Positions 37,389-46,267 of a stretch of 64,000 nt of DNA are shown here, piece after piece. A program made the position numbers and the translations under genes. The DNA is from Spirosoma oryzicola (lineage in GTDB: Bacteria; Bacteroidota; Bacteroidia; Cytophagales; Spirosomataceae), in the NCBI RefSeq assembly GCF_021233055.1, contig NZ_CP089538.1:1993501-2057500 (forward strand), in the 5' to 3' direction. The notes beneath the pieces are model-generated. The model was not told the DNA's origin. It ran no database searches and was given only the letters and a program-made list of their open reading frames with translations. Numbering within the stretch: position 1 is the first letter of the stretch; the number at the start of each line of letters is the position of its first letter.

Positions 37389-40300
37389 TTAGAACCGAAC
37401 ATTTAGGTTGAAACCGATGCTGCGGGTTGGTGGAAGACCCGGCCAGAAATCCAGCCCGACGGAGTTGTCCGACGAAACCAGGGCTTCTTCGGGGTCCATA
37501 TTTTCGGTCCATTTCTTCAGGATCAGCACGTTATTGGCTACCGCGTTTAGCCGCAACCCTTTGATGAACAGGCTTTGGGGTAATAGCTTCGTGAAATCGT
37601 AGCCTAACGTAATCTGGCGTAGTTTCCAGAACCCGGCGTTGAACACGAAATCTTCGTTGATGCCCAGCGGATTAAGCGATTCATAAAAAGGCTGTACAGC
37701 CGCTCTGGTCTGGTTGATTTCTCCGTTCGGGTTAACGCCGTCGCCAATCACGTAACCGACATCCCGACCGGGTAGCGTCCGTTTTGACAGGCCGTGCCGC
37801 ATGTAGTTGATATTCCGTCCTGCAATCATCTTATTGCCAAGCTTGAAGTCGATCAGGAAAGAAAGCGATAAGCCCTGGTACGTGAAGGTGTTGGTGATCC
37901 CGCCGAAATAGCTGGGCAGAGCGTTTCCTACGTTTGCCAGGGTGTTGTTCCGGATCGGCAGTCCGCTGTTCGCGTCAAACACCTTACGACCCTGCGCATC
38001 CCGTAGATAGGTAAACGTGTAGAGCTGCCCGATGGGCTTGCCCACAACCTGGTTCAGCGTCCGGCCTCCTCCGCTGCTTACCGTGATGACGGTATCGTTG
38101 GGCGACAAGCCTAAGCGAAGAACTTTCGAGGTATTGTACGAGACGTTAGCGCTCACGTCCCACCGGAAAGCCGGTCTGACAACGGGCGAAAAGGTCAGCA
38201 GCATCTCAAGCCCCTGGTTCATACTCCGGCCCACGTTGATCAGCTTGCTGGTGTACGAGGACGCATCCGAAATTTGAGCCGCCAGAATCTGGTCGTTCGT
38301 CGTTTTGTGATAATAGGTGAAATCAAAGCCTATCTTGCTGTCAAACAACTTCAATTCCAGACCAACTTCGGCTTCCTGAATACGCAGTGGCCGCAGATTT
38401 TTATTGGGAACGACCGACGCGTTGATGCCGCCTACGGGCACCAGCTGACCCGATGGATTCGGAAACGAATTGTTATCGACCTGATAATAAAGTGCGTTGG
38501 AATACGGATCTACGTTGTCGGAACCCACTTCCGCGTAAGCCGCCCGCAGTTTTCCGAACGATACCCAGGTCGGAAGTTTTTCAAATGCCTGTGAGAACAC
38601 AAAGCTACCCGTAACAGACGGGTACAAGATGCTTCGATTCGATGGGGCCAGCGTGGAGAACCAGTCGTTGCGGGCCGTCATGTTCAGGAACAAATAATCC
38701 CGGTACGAAAGGGTAGCTGCTCCAAACAGGGAGTTGATTTTTTTCTCGGCCAGCACGTAGATCGGATTCTTAACCCGGCCATTGGCTACGGTGTACAGGC
38801 CCGGTGTGACAAAATCCTGTACGGTTACGCTGTTGTAGTCGTTGCGGGCGTAGCGTGCGTTGCCCCCCAGGGTTACGTCCAAGCCAAATTTTCCGAATGT
38901 TCGGTTGCCGCCGAGAATGAAATCAATGTTGCGTTCGGTATTCTGACGTACATCCTGCGTGTAAGAACCGTTTACGAAGCCAATGGGTGCTTTGGCAATA
39001 GGGGCGTAGCCGTTCGGAATGTTGTAATCCTGATTACGGGTGTAGGAATCCTGGGCAATCCGGCCTTGCAGATACAACCAGTCGGTGAACTGGTATTTGA
39101 GTGCGATGTTGCCGAAGATCCGATCCCGGTTTATGTTCTCGAAACGGCGGCTCATCGAATAGTATGGGTTGTTTCGCACCAGAAAGCGGGAGAACGTAAA
39201 TTCATCGCCGTTGGCGAGGGTCTGGTTTTCGCGTAGGGCTTCGAAAGGCATCGAGTTGGCGAGTGTGAAAACAACCGTCGATACCGAGAAGTCCTGCGCG
39301 TTCAGTTGGGGGGGGTTGATGTTGTTTTCTTTTGAGTAGTTGATATTTCCAGAGGCTGTCAATTTAGGGTTGATGTTCTGACTGAAACCCAGGTTGATCA
39401 CTTTGCGGTTGAAGGTATTATTCTCCAGAATGCCCCGGTTGTCGGTGTTGCCGAACGAAAGACTAAAGCCACCGTTCTGTCCGTTATTGGCGACTGTTAC
39501 GGTGTTGGTGAAGTTGGTGCCCACGCGGTAGAACTTCTTGACCCGATTAAAAACGGGTTCGTACGGCCAAGTTTCGTTGTCGAACAAAATCTGGGTCATA
39601 CCCGGCTGAAACTTCTCGCCGAAGCTCCACACACCCGAGGATGGACTCGGTGATGTTGGGCGTTTACCACCTTCGCCTTGCCCGTATTCGTACTGAAAAT
39701 CGGTGAAGTCTAGGGGCGTGTCCGTGGTAAAATTGGCGTTGTAGGTGACGCCGAACCCTTTTCCTATACCCCGGCTTTTGGTCGTGATCATGACCACACC
39801 GTCCTTCGCGCGGGAACCGTACAAAGCAGCCGCCGTAGCTCCTTTCAACACGGTCATGGTTTCAATATCGTCGGGGTTGATACTGCTCAATCCGTCGCCC
39901 CCGTCGGAATTGTTGGCGGCCCGTGAGCCGTAATCGCCACCGAGCGAGTAATTGGAGTTGTCGATAGGAACTCCGTTCACGACAATCAGCGGGTTGTTCT
40001 GACCGCTGAATGACGACTGACCGCGAATCCGGATCTTGGCCGTTCCGGCAGGTCCTGTTCCCATCGAGGTAATATTTACGCCCGCCATTTTTCCTTGTAA
40101 ACCGCTCACAAAATTGGGCGTCCGGTTGGTCGATATTTGATCGGCGTTGACGGTAGCGGTAGCGTAACCAAGTGTCTTAGATTCTCTCTTGATGCCGAGT
40201 GCTGTAACGATTACTTCATCAATTGCTTTTGCGTCCTCGGCCAGCTGAACATTAACGATTGAGCGGTTATTGACCGGAACCGTCTGGCTTACGTAGCTTA

Positions 40301-40529
40301 TGTACGAAAAGACAAGCGAGGCATTTGCCGGAGCATTGATCGAATAATTTCCCGAAGCATCCGTAGTCGTTCCAACGGAAGTTCCGCCCACCACTACGTT
40401 TACGCCAGGAAGTCCCTGGTTGTCGGGTCCCGCTCCCGTTACTTTACCCGTCACGCGGCCCGTTTGTGCAAAAGCGAGGCAGCTGCACAGGACCGGGTAG
40501 AGAAGGGTAATGATTAGTGTTTTTTTCAT
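37389..40529 (-). CDS. SusC/RagA-family TonB-dependent transporter (pair 2)
   Basis: A 1046-residue outer-membrane transporter with signal peptide (ends CLAFAQ), a carboxypeptidase-regulatory-like domain (about residues 22-110), a plug with VIVTALGIKRESKTLGYA and NNPLIVVNGVPIDNSNY, and a long barrel ending in a Phe (NLNVRF). No STN domain is present. Its first 110 residues are close to those of the other SusC here, also at the DNA level (for example the shared CCAGGAAGTCCCTGG stretch), while the barrels differ much, so the two probably take different ligands. Confidence 0.94.
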   Translation of the reverse strand: MKKTLIITLLYPVLCSCLAFAQTGRVTGKVTGAGPDNQGLPGVNVVVGGTSVGTTTDASGNYSINAPANASLVFSYISYVSQTVPVNNRSIVNVQLAEDAKAIDEVIVTALGIKRESKTLGYATATVNADQISTNRTPNFVSGLQGKMAGVNITSMGTGPAGTAKIRIRGQSSFSGQNNPLIVVNGVPIDNSNYSLGGDYGSRAANNSDGGDGLSSINPDDIETMTVLKGATAAALYGSRAKDGVVMITTKSRGIGKGFGVTYNANFTTDTPLDFTDFQYEYGQGEGGKRPTSPSPSSGVWSFGEKFQPGMTQILFDNETWPYEPVFNRVKKFYRVGTNFTNTVTVANNGQNGGFSLSFGNTDNRGILENNTFNRKVINLGFSQNINPKLTASGNINYSKENNINPPQLNAQDFSVSTVVFTLANSMPFEALRENQTLANGDEFTFSRFLVRNNPYYSMSRRFENINRDRIFGNIALKYQFTDWLYLQGRIAQDSYTRNQDYNIPNGYAPIAKAPIGFVNGSYTQDVRQNTERNIDFILGGNRTFGKFGLDVTLGGNARYARNDYNSVTVQDFVTPGLYTVANGRVKNPIYVLAEKKINSLFGAATLSYRDYLFLNMTARNDWFSTLAPSNRSILYPSVTGSFVFSQAFEKLPTWVSFGKLRAAYAEVGSDNVDPYSNALYYQVDNNSFPNPSGQLVPVGGINASVVPNKNLRPLRIQEAEVGLELKLFDSKIGFDFTYYHKTTNDQILAAQISDASSYTSKLINVGRSMNQGLEMLLTFSPVVRPAFRWDVSANVSYNTSKVLRLGLSPNDTVITVSSGGGRTLNQVVGKPIGQLYTFTYLRDAQGRKVFDANSGLPIRNNTLANVGNALPSYFGGITNTFTYQGLSLSFLIDFKLGNKMIAGRNINYMRHGLSKRTLPGRDVGYVIGDGVNPNGEINQTRAAVQPFYESLNPLGINEDFVFNAGFWKLRQITLGYDFTKLLPQSLFIKGLRLNAVANNVLILKKWTENMDPEEALVSSDNSVGLDFWPGLPPTRSIGFNLNVRF

Positions 40530-40712
40530 GAGAGGAATTGGTTAAAGGTTTAGGAAAATCACTAACGCTTACTACATATAATGCTTCTATTTATTTGTAT
40601 AGTTATATTTTTATTGAGGCTGAAAATAAGCTTCCAATCGGCCTGCGAAGTCGTAGGGCGTGTATCTGTTTGCTGACTCTTTCTTTGTGTCGCTTTTTAG
40701 ATGGCTTAGCGG

Positions 40713-40731
40713 AGTATTTTACCGAAATACT
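40713..40731. other. Small stem-loop downstream of the enolase-family gene
   Basis: AGTATTT (40713-40719) pairs with AAATACT (40725-40731). It lies 56 bases after the stop of the gene at 40787 and well before susC pair 2. No T-run follows, so terminator or operator function is open. The rest of 40530-40786 shows no exact -7 box. Confidence 0.35.
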
Positions 40732-40786
40732 AAACGGTTGACTCGATATTGATAATCCTGAAAACGCGTATAGGCGTGAAGTTAGG

Positions 40787-42028
40787 CTACCAGTTATGAA
40801 TGGCTCCGTCGGGGCTTTTCAGAATCGGATGCGGGAATTGCGTCTTGGCGGTAACCTCCATAACGAACGTTGCTTTCTTGGGATCAAACTTGACACCCAG
40901 GCCCGGCTCCGGATTGAGATAAAGCTTCCCGTTCTTAAAATTCACGAAATCCTCGTTGAAGTAAGCAGGTCGTTCCGGTTCGCCACCACCCAGTTCCATC
41001 AGGCAACGCATCGGACTGCTGGACCCCAATACGTGTAACAACGTGGCTGTCGCCAGCGGCCCCGTAAAGTGCGGTATCATGCCCACATAATGCGTTTCGC
41101 ACATGGAAGCTAGCTTTTTGAATTCAGAGATTCCCCCGGTATTGGGCAGCGTGAAGCGCGTGTAATCAATCAGATGCTGTTCGATAAAGGTGTTACTTTC
41201 CCAGCGGTCGCCAAATTGTTCGCCAACGGCAATCGGTACGGTAGTCATCTGCCGAACGGTTTTGTACACGTCCGGATTTTCGGAGCGGACGATATCTTCG
41301 ACAAAGTAAGGTTCCAGATTTTCGAGGGCTTTACAAATTTTTACGCCTTCGGTCGTGTCGAAGCGGGTGTGCAGATCGATGGCCCACTTGCCGCCACCGC
41401 CTACGGCTGCATCAATGCGCTTACAGAATTCAATGGTTTTCTTGGCGTTGTCGTAGAAGTCAAAAGCGGTATCACCGTTGCCGCCGGTTGGGCCAATCCG
41501 GTAGGCGCGCAAACCCGCTTCGATGCAATCTCGGGCGCGTTCTTCTTCCGTTTTTGCTTTCGAAGCCCGGAAGCCAGTGGCATAACACTCAACGTATTCC
41601 CGCGTGGCACCGCCCAGCAGTTCGTAGACCGGTACGCCAAGCGCTTTGCCTTTAATGTCCCACAAGGCCATTTCGAGCGCTCCCAGTGCATGAAGCTTTT
41701 CCCGACCTGGGGGGTAAAACATGCCCCGGTACACATTCTGCCAGATATGTTCAATGCGAAATGGATCTTCGCCGATAATCATTTGCGCGCACTGCTCGAT
41801 CATATCCTTCGAGCCACCTTCTCCGATGCCGACGATACCGCCATCTGTTTGAATCTCAACGATACCACGCGCCTGATTGAAAAGCGGTTTATTATAACCC
41901 GGTGCGCTGTAATAGCGAATCTTGGTGATTTTTAATTTCGGTGCGGCCTCCACGACACTTGCTGGTAAACCTGCCCACACGGCGGCTGCGCTGGCTAAGG
42001 ATGATTTGAGGAAAGTTCTACGTTGCAT
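40787..42028 (-). CDS. Enolase-superfamily (MR/MLE) enzyme with Tat leader
   Basis: A 413-residue protein with the mandelate racemase/muconate lactonizing enzyme architecture: EIQTDGGIVGIGEGGSKDM, GALEMALWDIKGKALGVPVYELLGG, metal Asp and a following His in AIDLHTRFD, Glu in YFVEDIV, Glu in AVGEQFGDR and His in GMIPHFTGPLATA. The activity is likely acid-sugar dehydration or epimerisation. It differs from DgoD and from ManD, so the substrate is open. The leader MQRRTFLKSS plus a hydrophobic run and VEAA is close to the ideal twin-arginine motif (RRTFLK). It is the first gene downstream of lacI, with a LacI-type operator in its promoter. Confidence 0.88.
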   Translation of the reverse strand: MQRRTFLKSSLASAAAVWAGLPASVVEAAPKLKITKIRYYSAPGYNKPLFNQARGIVEIQTDGGIVGIGEGGSKDMIEQCAQMIIGEDPFRIEHIWQNVYRGMFYPPGREKLHALGALEMALWDIKGKALGVPVYELLGGATREYVECYATGFRASKAKTEEERARDCIEAGLRAYRIGPTGGNGDTAFDFYDNAKKTIEFCKRIDAAVGGGGKWAIDLHTRFDTTEGVKICKALENLEPYFVEDIVRSENPDVYKTVRQMTTVPIAVGEQFGDRWESNTFIEQHLIDYTRFTLPNTGGISEFKKLASMCETHYVGMIPHFTGPLATATLLHVLGSSSPMRCLMELGGGEPERPAYFNEDFVNFKNGKLYLNPEPGLGVKFDPKKATFVMEVTAKTQFPHPILKSPDGAIHNW

Positions 42029-42056
42029 AAGAGGATTTAGGAACTATCAGGTTTTC

Positions 42057-42087
42057 GCTTAATCGTTTAAGCTATTAGGCAAATTTA
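42057..42087 (-). promoter_or_regulatory. Promoter and LacI-type operator for the enolase-family gene
   Basis: On the minus strand TAAATTTG (42087-42080) is an exact -7 box. GCTTAATCGTTTAAGC (42057-42072), a 16-base palindrome with one mismatched pair and a central CG as in LacI-family operators, covers the expected transcription start, 29 bases before the ATG. No -33 TTG is seen. Confidence 0.65.
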
Positions 42088-43125
42088 AATCAGCACGACC
42101 GATTTTACTTTTGACGAGGCTCTTTCGACCAATTCTGCTTTCATGAGTACCTGCGAGGGTTCAGTGGATTCATGTCTTAGTTTTTTGACCAGTACCTCAA
42201 CGGCTTTTTTTCCCAGCAACACGATAGGCTGCTTTAAATAGGTAATTGGGCAATGGTACAGTTCAAATACTTCTGCCTGTCCAAAGCTGACAATTGCCAG
42301 ATCGGTTGGCACCTGTAAACGTAACGTATTAATGTATTTTAACCCATTGATTGCCAGGCTATACGTTGCGAAAAGGATGGCGTCAACGGGTTGTTTTCCT
42401 GACAACATCTGATCAATAGCCGCTTGTACACCAGCCTCGATGGCGCTCATTCGAACTTCCTGTAACCAGGACTTTTGGACGGTCCGGTTGTGATCGTTAA
42501 GTGCGTCGCTGTAGCCTCTAATACGTTCCCGCATATGAAACATCTGCGAGTCGTAAGCAATCATGCCGATGTGCTGGTATCCACTCCGAATCAAATGAGA
42601 ACCTGCGTCATACGATGCCTGGTAATGATCGGTAGAAACAAAGTCAGTCTGCATATCCGGAAAATACCGGTCCAGCAAAACAAACGGTATGTGTCTATCG
42701 GTTAGGTATTGAATTTGCTCCTCGGTGTCTTCTGCCGAAACAATAATAAAGCCATCGACTTGTCTGTTGATCAGTACGTCCAATAAATCGCGCGACTTAT
42801 CAGCGTTTTCGTCCGAGCTACCAATAATAACCGTGTATCCGTTTCGCTTGGCTTCATCCTCCACCACGCGGGCTATGTTTGCAAAAAAAGGGTTCGAGAT
42901 ATCCGCTATAATCAAACCAATGGTATGGGTTTTTCCGCTGCGTAAACTCTTGGCAAGATGATTCGGCTGGTAATTCAGATCAGCCGCGATCTGTCTTATT
43001 TTTTGCGCAATTTCCTGGCCAACCCGACTTTCCTTTTCCTTACCATTCAGAACATAGGACACTAGAGCGGTAGAAACACCAGCTTTCACGGCTATGTCCT
43101 TTAACGAAGTTTTTTTAGTACTCAT
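42085..43125 (-). CDS. LacI/GalR-family transcriptional regulator
   Basis: A 346-residue repressor-type protein. The N-terminal HTH SLKDIAVKAGVSTALVSYVLNGK and hinge helix NHLAKSLRSGKTHTIGLI are followed by a periplasmic-binding-protein-like sensor domain (IADISNPFFANIARVVEDEA, VDGFIIVSAEDTEEQ, VPFVLLDRYFP-type strand, LAIVSFGQAEVF). It should bind a sugar or sugar acid and thereby release its operators. Matching palindromes stand in its own promoter (43152-43167) and in that of the next gene (42057-42072), so it probably controls itself and at least the enolase-family gene. Confidence 0.93.
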   Translation of the reverse strand: MSTKKTSLKDIAVKAGVSTALVSYVLNGKEKESRVGQEIAQKIRQIAADLNYQPNHLAKSLRSGKTHTIGLIIADISNPFFANIARVVEDEAKRNGYTVIIGSSDENADKSRDLLDVLINRQVDGFIIVSAEDTEEQIQYLTDRHIPFVLLDRYFPDMQTDFVSTDHYQASYDAGSHLIRSGYQHIGMIAYDSQMFHMRERIRGYSDALNDHNRTVQKSWLQEVRMSAIEAGVQAAIDQMLSGKQPVDAILFATYSLAINGLKYINTLRLQVPTDLAIVSFGQAEVFELYHCPITYLKQPIVLLGKKAVEVLVKKLRHESTEPSQVLMKAELVERASSKVKSVVLI

Positions 43126-43142
43126 CGATGTTTATTGACGAT

Positions 43143-43172
43143 CAAATCTATGCTTAATCCTTTAAACAACAA
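43143..43172 (-). promoter_or_regulatory. lacI promoter with operator in its spacer
   Basis: Minus strand: TTG (43172-43170), exactly 19 bases, TAGATTTG (43150-43143), a full Bacteroidota promoter. GCTTAATCCTTTAAAC (43152-43167), which matches the operator at 42057 at 14 of 16 positions, fills the spacer, so a bound repressor would block RNA polymerase. Predicted leader is only about ten bases. Confidence 0.75.
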
Positions 43173-43314
43173 AGCGTTCATGTGAAATTTTTTACTATTT
43201 TTTTAATAAATAGCATTTTTAAAATTAAGCAAAGATTGTCCATTTCGAGGGATAAGCGCTGGTAGAAGTAGCTTACTGTAGTTTATTGTATGCTTAATAC
43301 GAACGCTGCTTTAT

Positions 43315-43355
43315 AAACAGCAATGCCGTATCGCAGCGATACGGCATTGCTGTTT
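43315..43355. terminator. 20-bp-arm hairpin downstream of the nucleosidase-like gene
   Basis: AAACAGCAATGCCGTATCGC (43315-43334) and its perfect complement (43336-43355) flank a single base. It lies 27 bases after the leftward gene's stop. The T-run is stronger on the plus strand, but TTTATA follows on the minus strand. Confidence 0.8.
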
Positions 43356-43381
43356 TTTTCAATACGTTTGTTGGATCGACG

Positions 43382-45082
43382 TTATTTCAGCACTTTCTCC
43401 AGGCACTTGACCGTAATCAGATAAGTAGGTTTGACGCCCAGCGTACCCAGGCTGCCGGACGCTAATGTTGCACCAGTAAGCAGCGGGTTGTCAGAGGCAT
43501 AATACGCGTAACGAACTTTGACGTTTGTCGAAACGCTATCCCGAATTTTCGACTGTGCCTGAATCGCTTTCTGGTAGTGAGCACCTTCCATTTCAAGGCC
43601 AATTGCTTTCCACGACGAATTTTTGAAATAACTGAGTACGTTCTTATTCTGTAGCGACGTGCCCAGTACCGTAATCATCGCTCCTTCGTACACCGGTATG
43701 CCGTGTCCTTCGAAATCTTCTTTGCAGAAATCATTGTCTAACGGATAATTATCGGCGGTTCCCTCAAAAATGTGCGCCGTTGGAATCATCAGATCGCCTT
43801 TCTCGCCCGTCAGAATGCCCGCTTTGCCAATGATCGAAATCGACGCGACGTTCATGGGAAACGTTTCGTCTCCGCGCTCGAATGGTTTTAGCAACTCGTC
43901 CATAGTCTCAAAGGCCTGTTCGCCAAACGCATAATCCATGATCAGCAACAAAGGCTGATTGGCTTTGATGAGTTCCGGATCGTGCGTAATCTCTGGCGAG
44001 AGAGTCGCTGTGTCCACCTGGGCCGTGTCGATCAACTGAACCAATAGGCTGGTTCCGGCAACGTCTTCCAGCACATGCATTCCGTGTTCATTAGCGTAGC
44101 TGATAACCTGCTTTCGTAGGTCACGGTGTGCTGGCTGGCTTAACTTCAGCGCAAGGTCGTAGAGGTTGTCCCAGCTTGTGGCTTCGGCCAGCGCACCGGG
44201 TGCGTACAGGCAGTTCATCACACTGTGCGGATTGGCACTAATAATGTGAATGGGCCGCTCCTGAAGGTTGTGCTCCCAGATGTACTGCTTGATGTGCGTA
44301 GCCCAGCGTTCGCCGTAGAGGTGCTGACCGATCCGCTCGCGGAGCATGGGCGTAAAATTGATCTCCCGAGTTGTGTTCGATTCTTTGCTTTCCTTCACCG
44401 ATACGCTTCCCAGGGCGTAGACGATCTGAAACAAACCGCTGTTCGTTCCTGCATTTTCGGCAAACCGCTGGTAAGCACGCTGGGTGTCTTCGAAGGTGCG
44501 GCCCAGAATAGAGCTAAGGTACATCAGCGCCAGCTCGCGTTCGTCGTCCGATACGGTGCCCCCCGATTGGATGATGGCTTCCAGCTTTTCCCATTCGCGG
44601 GTTTTGCTGCCGCGCTCCTGAAAGGCGTTGCGCCGAATTTTGTCGGCCTCCATGAACATAAACGTCAGGTGCGTCAGGATATCGTAGATTTCGCTTCGGC
44701 CATTGGTTACTTCAATAACCATTTGTTCGCTGTCGATGCGGTAACAGTTGCGTCGACGTTTGGCGGGAACCAGCACCGGGAAGTGCGAGTGTTCGAAGCC
44801 TTCCCGCGAAGCCAGCGAGATGATTCGGCAGGATTCTATGCCTTTCGGGAGTCGATCCATTACGTACACCAGACCGTCTAGTTCAACCCGTTGCTGATCG
44901 CCAACCAGGCCGTAAATTTCGGGTTGAAGCGTTAGCAGCGCCCGACGAATTTCTTCACCCGATACGCCCGATGGCTTGTAAAAACCCCGGTTGAACAAAT
45001 GGCGCATCGTAATGTATAATCGTTCAATAGCGACGCGCGATTCCTGAGCGCGAGTGAGTGGGGGAGAAGGAAGAAGATCCAT
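43382..45082 (-). CDS. Large protein with nucleoside phosphorylase-like C-terminal domain
   Basis: A 566-residue cytoplasmic protein. The N-terminal 250 residues are helical and show YDILTHLTFMFMEADKIRRNAF and ELALMYLSSILGRTFEDTQRA. The C-terminal part (about residues 380-566) has phosphorylase/nucleosidase-like traits: NVASISIIGKAGILTGEKGDLMIPTAHIFEGTADNYP-type strands and IGLEMEGAHYQKAI, where the EMEGA motif recalls nucleoside-binding Glu residues in MTA/SAH nucleosidases and AMP nucleosidase. I recall a Bacteroidota family of this type called DUF6909, not verified here. A nucleotide- or nucleoside-cleaving role is a guess. It has no operon partner and ends at a strong hairpin. Confidence 0.65.
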   Translation of the reverse strand: MDLLPSPPLTRAQESRVAIERLYITMRHLFNRGFYKPSGVSGEEIRRALLTLQPEIYGLVGDQQRVELDGLVYVMDRLPKGIESCRIISLASREGFEHSHFPVLVPAKRRRNCYRIDSEQMVIEVTNGRSEIYDILTHLTFMFMEADKIRRNAFQERGSKTREWEKLEAIIQSGGTVSDDERELALMYLSSILGRTFEDTQRAYQRFAENAGTNSGLFQIVYALGSVSVKESKESNTTREINFTPMLRERIGQHLYGERWATHIKQYIWEHNLQERPIHIISANPHSVMNCLYAPGALAEATSWDNLYDLALKLSQPAHRDLRKQVISYANEHGMHVLEDVAGTSLLVQLIDTAQVDTATLSPEITHDPELIKANQPLLLIMDYAFGEQAFETMDELLKPFERGDETFPMNVASISIIGKAGILTGEKGDLMIPTAHIFEGTADNYPLDNDFCKEDFEGHGIPVYEGAMITVLGTSLQNKNVLSYFKNSSWKAIGLEMEGAHYQKAIQAQSKIRDSVSTNVKVRYAYYASDNPLLTGATLASGSLGTLGVKPTYLITVKCLEKVLK

Positions 45083-45415
45083 GAATAATCGACTGTAAGG
45101 TATAAAGACTTGTTGGGTTACCTGCGTTCATTGATTGACACCATTAACAGGATTGACAAGATTTAAGTTGATGAATAAACCGTTCCTGATAAATTTGATA
45201 CTATGACTTTATTATTCATTCGGCAACGAGCCGCAAGAAGTAAGCCTGGTGAGGATCAGGTTCTAAAATGAAATTAGCTTATTGTACGTTAAACGAAAGC
45301 AGCGCAGCGAGGGCCAAGTAAGCCCGACGAGTGGATAAGCTTCTTGAACAAAAGCGCCTGAAAATCGTCCACGCTACTGGAAAAATAGTCATTTTCGCGT
45401 ATTAGAATCGCTTTT
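45083..45415. other. Intergenic region between divergent genes
   Basis: No convincing gene is seen; the longest ATG frame is 22 codons. A short repeat-like word, TTAACAGGATTGACAAGATT (about 45145-45164), resembles the repeat at 35651 and 35742. No exact -7 box was found on either strand. Confidence 0.4.
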
Positions 45416-46252
45416 ATGGACCCTTCGCAGCGCCCTGCCAACACATTCAGGACTTCGCCTTCTCCGCAACCCCGCCCTAAAGTTGGGCATTCTTCCGCGC
45501 AACGCTTGCAGAAGGGTGGGCGTTGGCAACAGGCGCGTCATTTCATTCGTGAGCGCCCTTTGCTGGAACGCATCTACTGGTTCAGCATTAAAGCGTTTCT
45601 GTGGTTATTTTTTGGTTCGCTGGGATACGTGGTTGTTCTCAAGTATGTGCCCGTATGGGTAACACCGTTAGTGGTATCACGATGGATAGACACCATTGGA
45701 ACGGACGAGAGTAGCCATGTTTACAAGAAGTGGCGGTCGTACGATGAGATCAGCAAGGAAGCTGCTCTGGCGGTCGTTGCTTCCGAAGACCAGGCCTTTC
45801 CAATCCACTGGGGTTTTGATTTCGACGAGATTCAGGATGCCATCAAAGAAAACAAAACCCGTGAACGCCCGCGCGGAGCCAGCACGATCTCGCAGCAGGT
45901 TGCCAAAAACGTGTTTTTGTGGAATGGCCGCAGCTACATTCGAAAAGGGTTAGAGGTTTATTTCACGGCTGTTATTGAGTTGATCTGGGGCAAAAAACGC
46001 ATTCTGGAAGTGTATCTGAACGTGGCAGAAACGGGTCCGATGACGTTTGGTGTCGAAGCGGCCTCCGAGCGGTTTTACGGTCACTCAGCCGCTACGCTTT
46101 CACGGAATGAAGCCGCCCGCATTGCCGCCGTACTGCCCAATCCGCGTCAGTTTTCCATTAAAAATCCGTCGAGCTATATTCAACGGCGAACGCGACAGAT
46201 CACCCGTCAGATGCGTTACCTGGGCGGTCAGAAATACATCAGAAATTTGTAA
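45416..46252 (+). CDS. mtgA: Monofunctional biosynthetic peptidoglycan transglycosylase
   Basis: A 278-residue GT51 enzyme that polymerises lipid II into glycan strands on the outer face of the inner membrane. It has a basic N-terminal tail, one membrane helix (about residues 60-82), and the transglycosylase motifs VVASEDQAFPIHWGFD (catalytic Glu), RGASTISQQVAKNVFLW, KKRILEVYLNVAETG and RNEAARIAAVLPNP. No transpeptidase domain follows, so it is the stand-alone type. It runs toward the PfkB kinase gene, only 15 bases from its end. Confidence 0.95.
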   Translation: MDPSQRPANTFRTSPSPQPRPKVGHSSAQRLQKGGRWQQARHFIRERPLLERIYWFSIKAFLWLFFGSLGYVVVLKYVPVWVTPLVVSRWIDTIGTDESSHVYKKWRSYDEISKEAALAVVASEDQAFPIHWGFDFDEIQDAIKENKTRERPRGASTISQQVAKNVFLWNGRSYIRKGLEVYFTAVIELIWGKKRILEVYLNVAETGPMTFGVEAASERFYGHSAATLSRNEAARIAAVLPNPRQFSIKNPSSYIQRRTRQITRQMRYLGGQKYIRNL

Positions 46253-46267
46253 GTTAAGCAAATCACT

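Noticed and set aside
45201..45269. A 22-codon ATG frame in the intergenic region
   Set aside because: Too short, no homology, no start signal or promoter; similar frames occur by chance.
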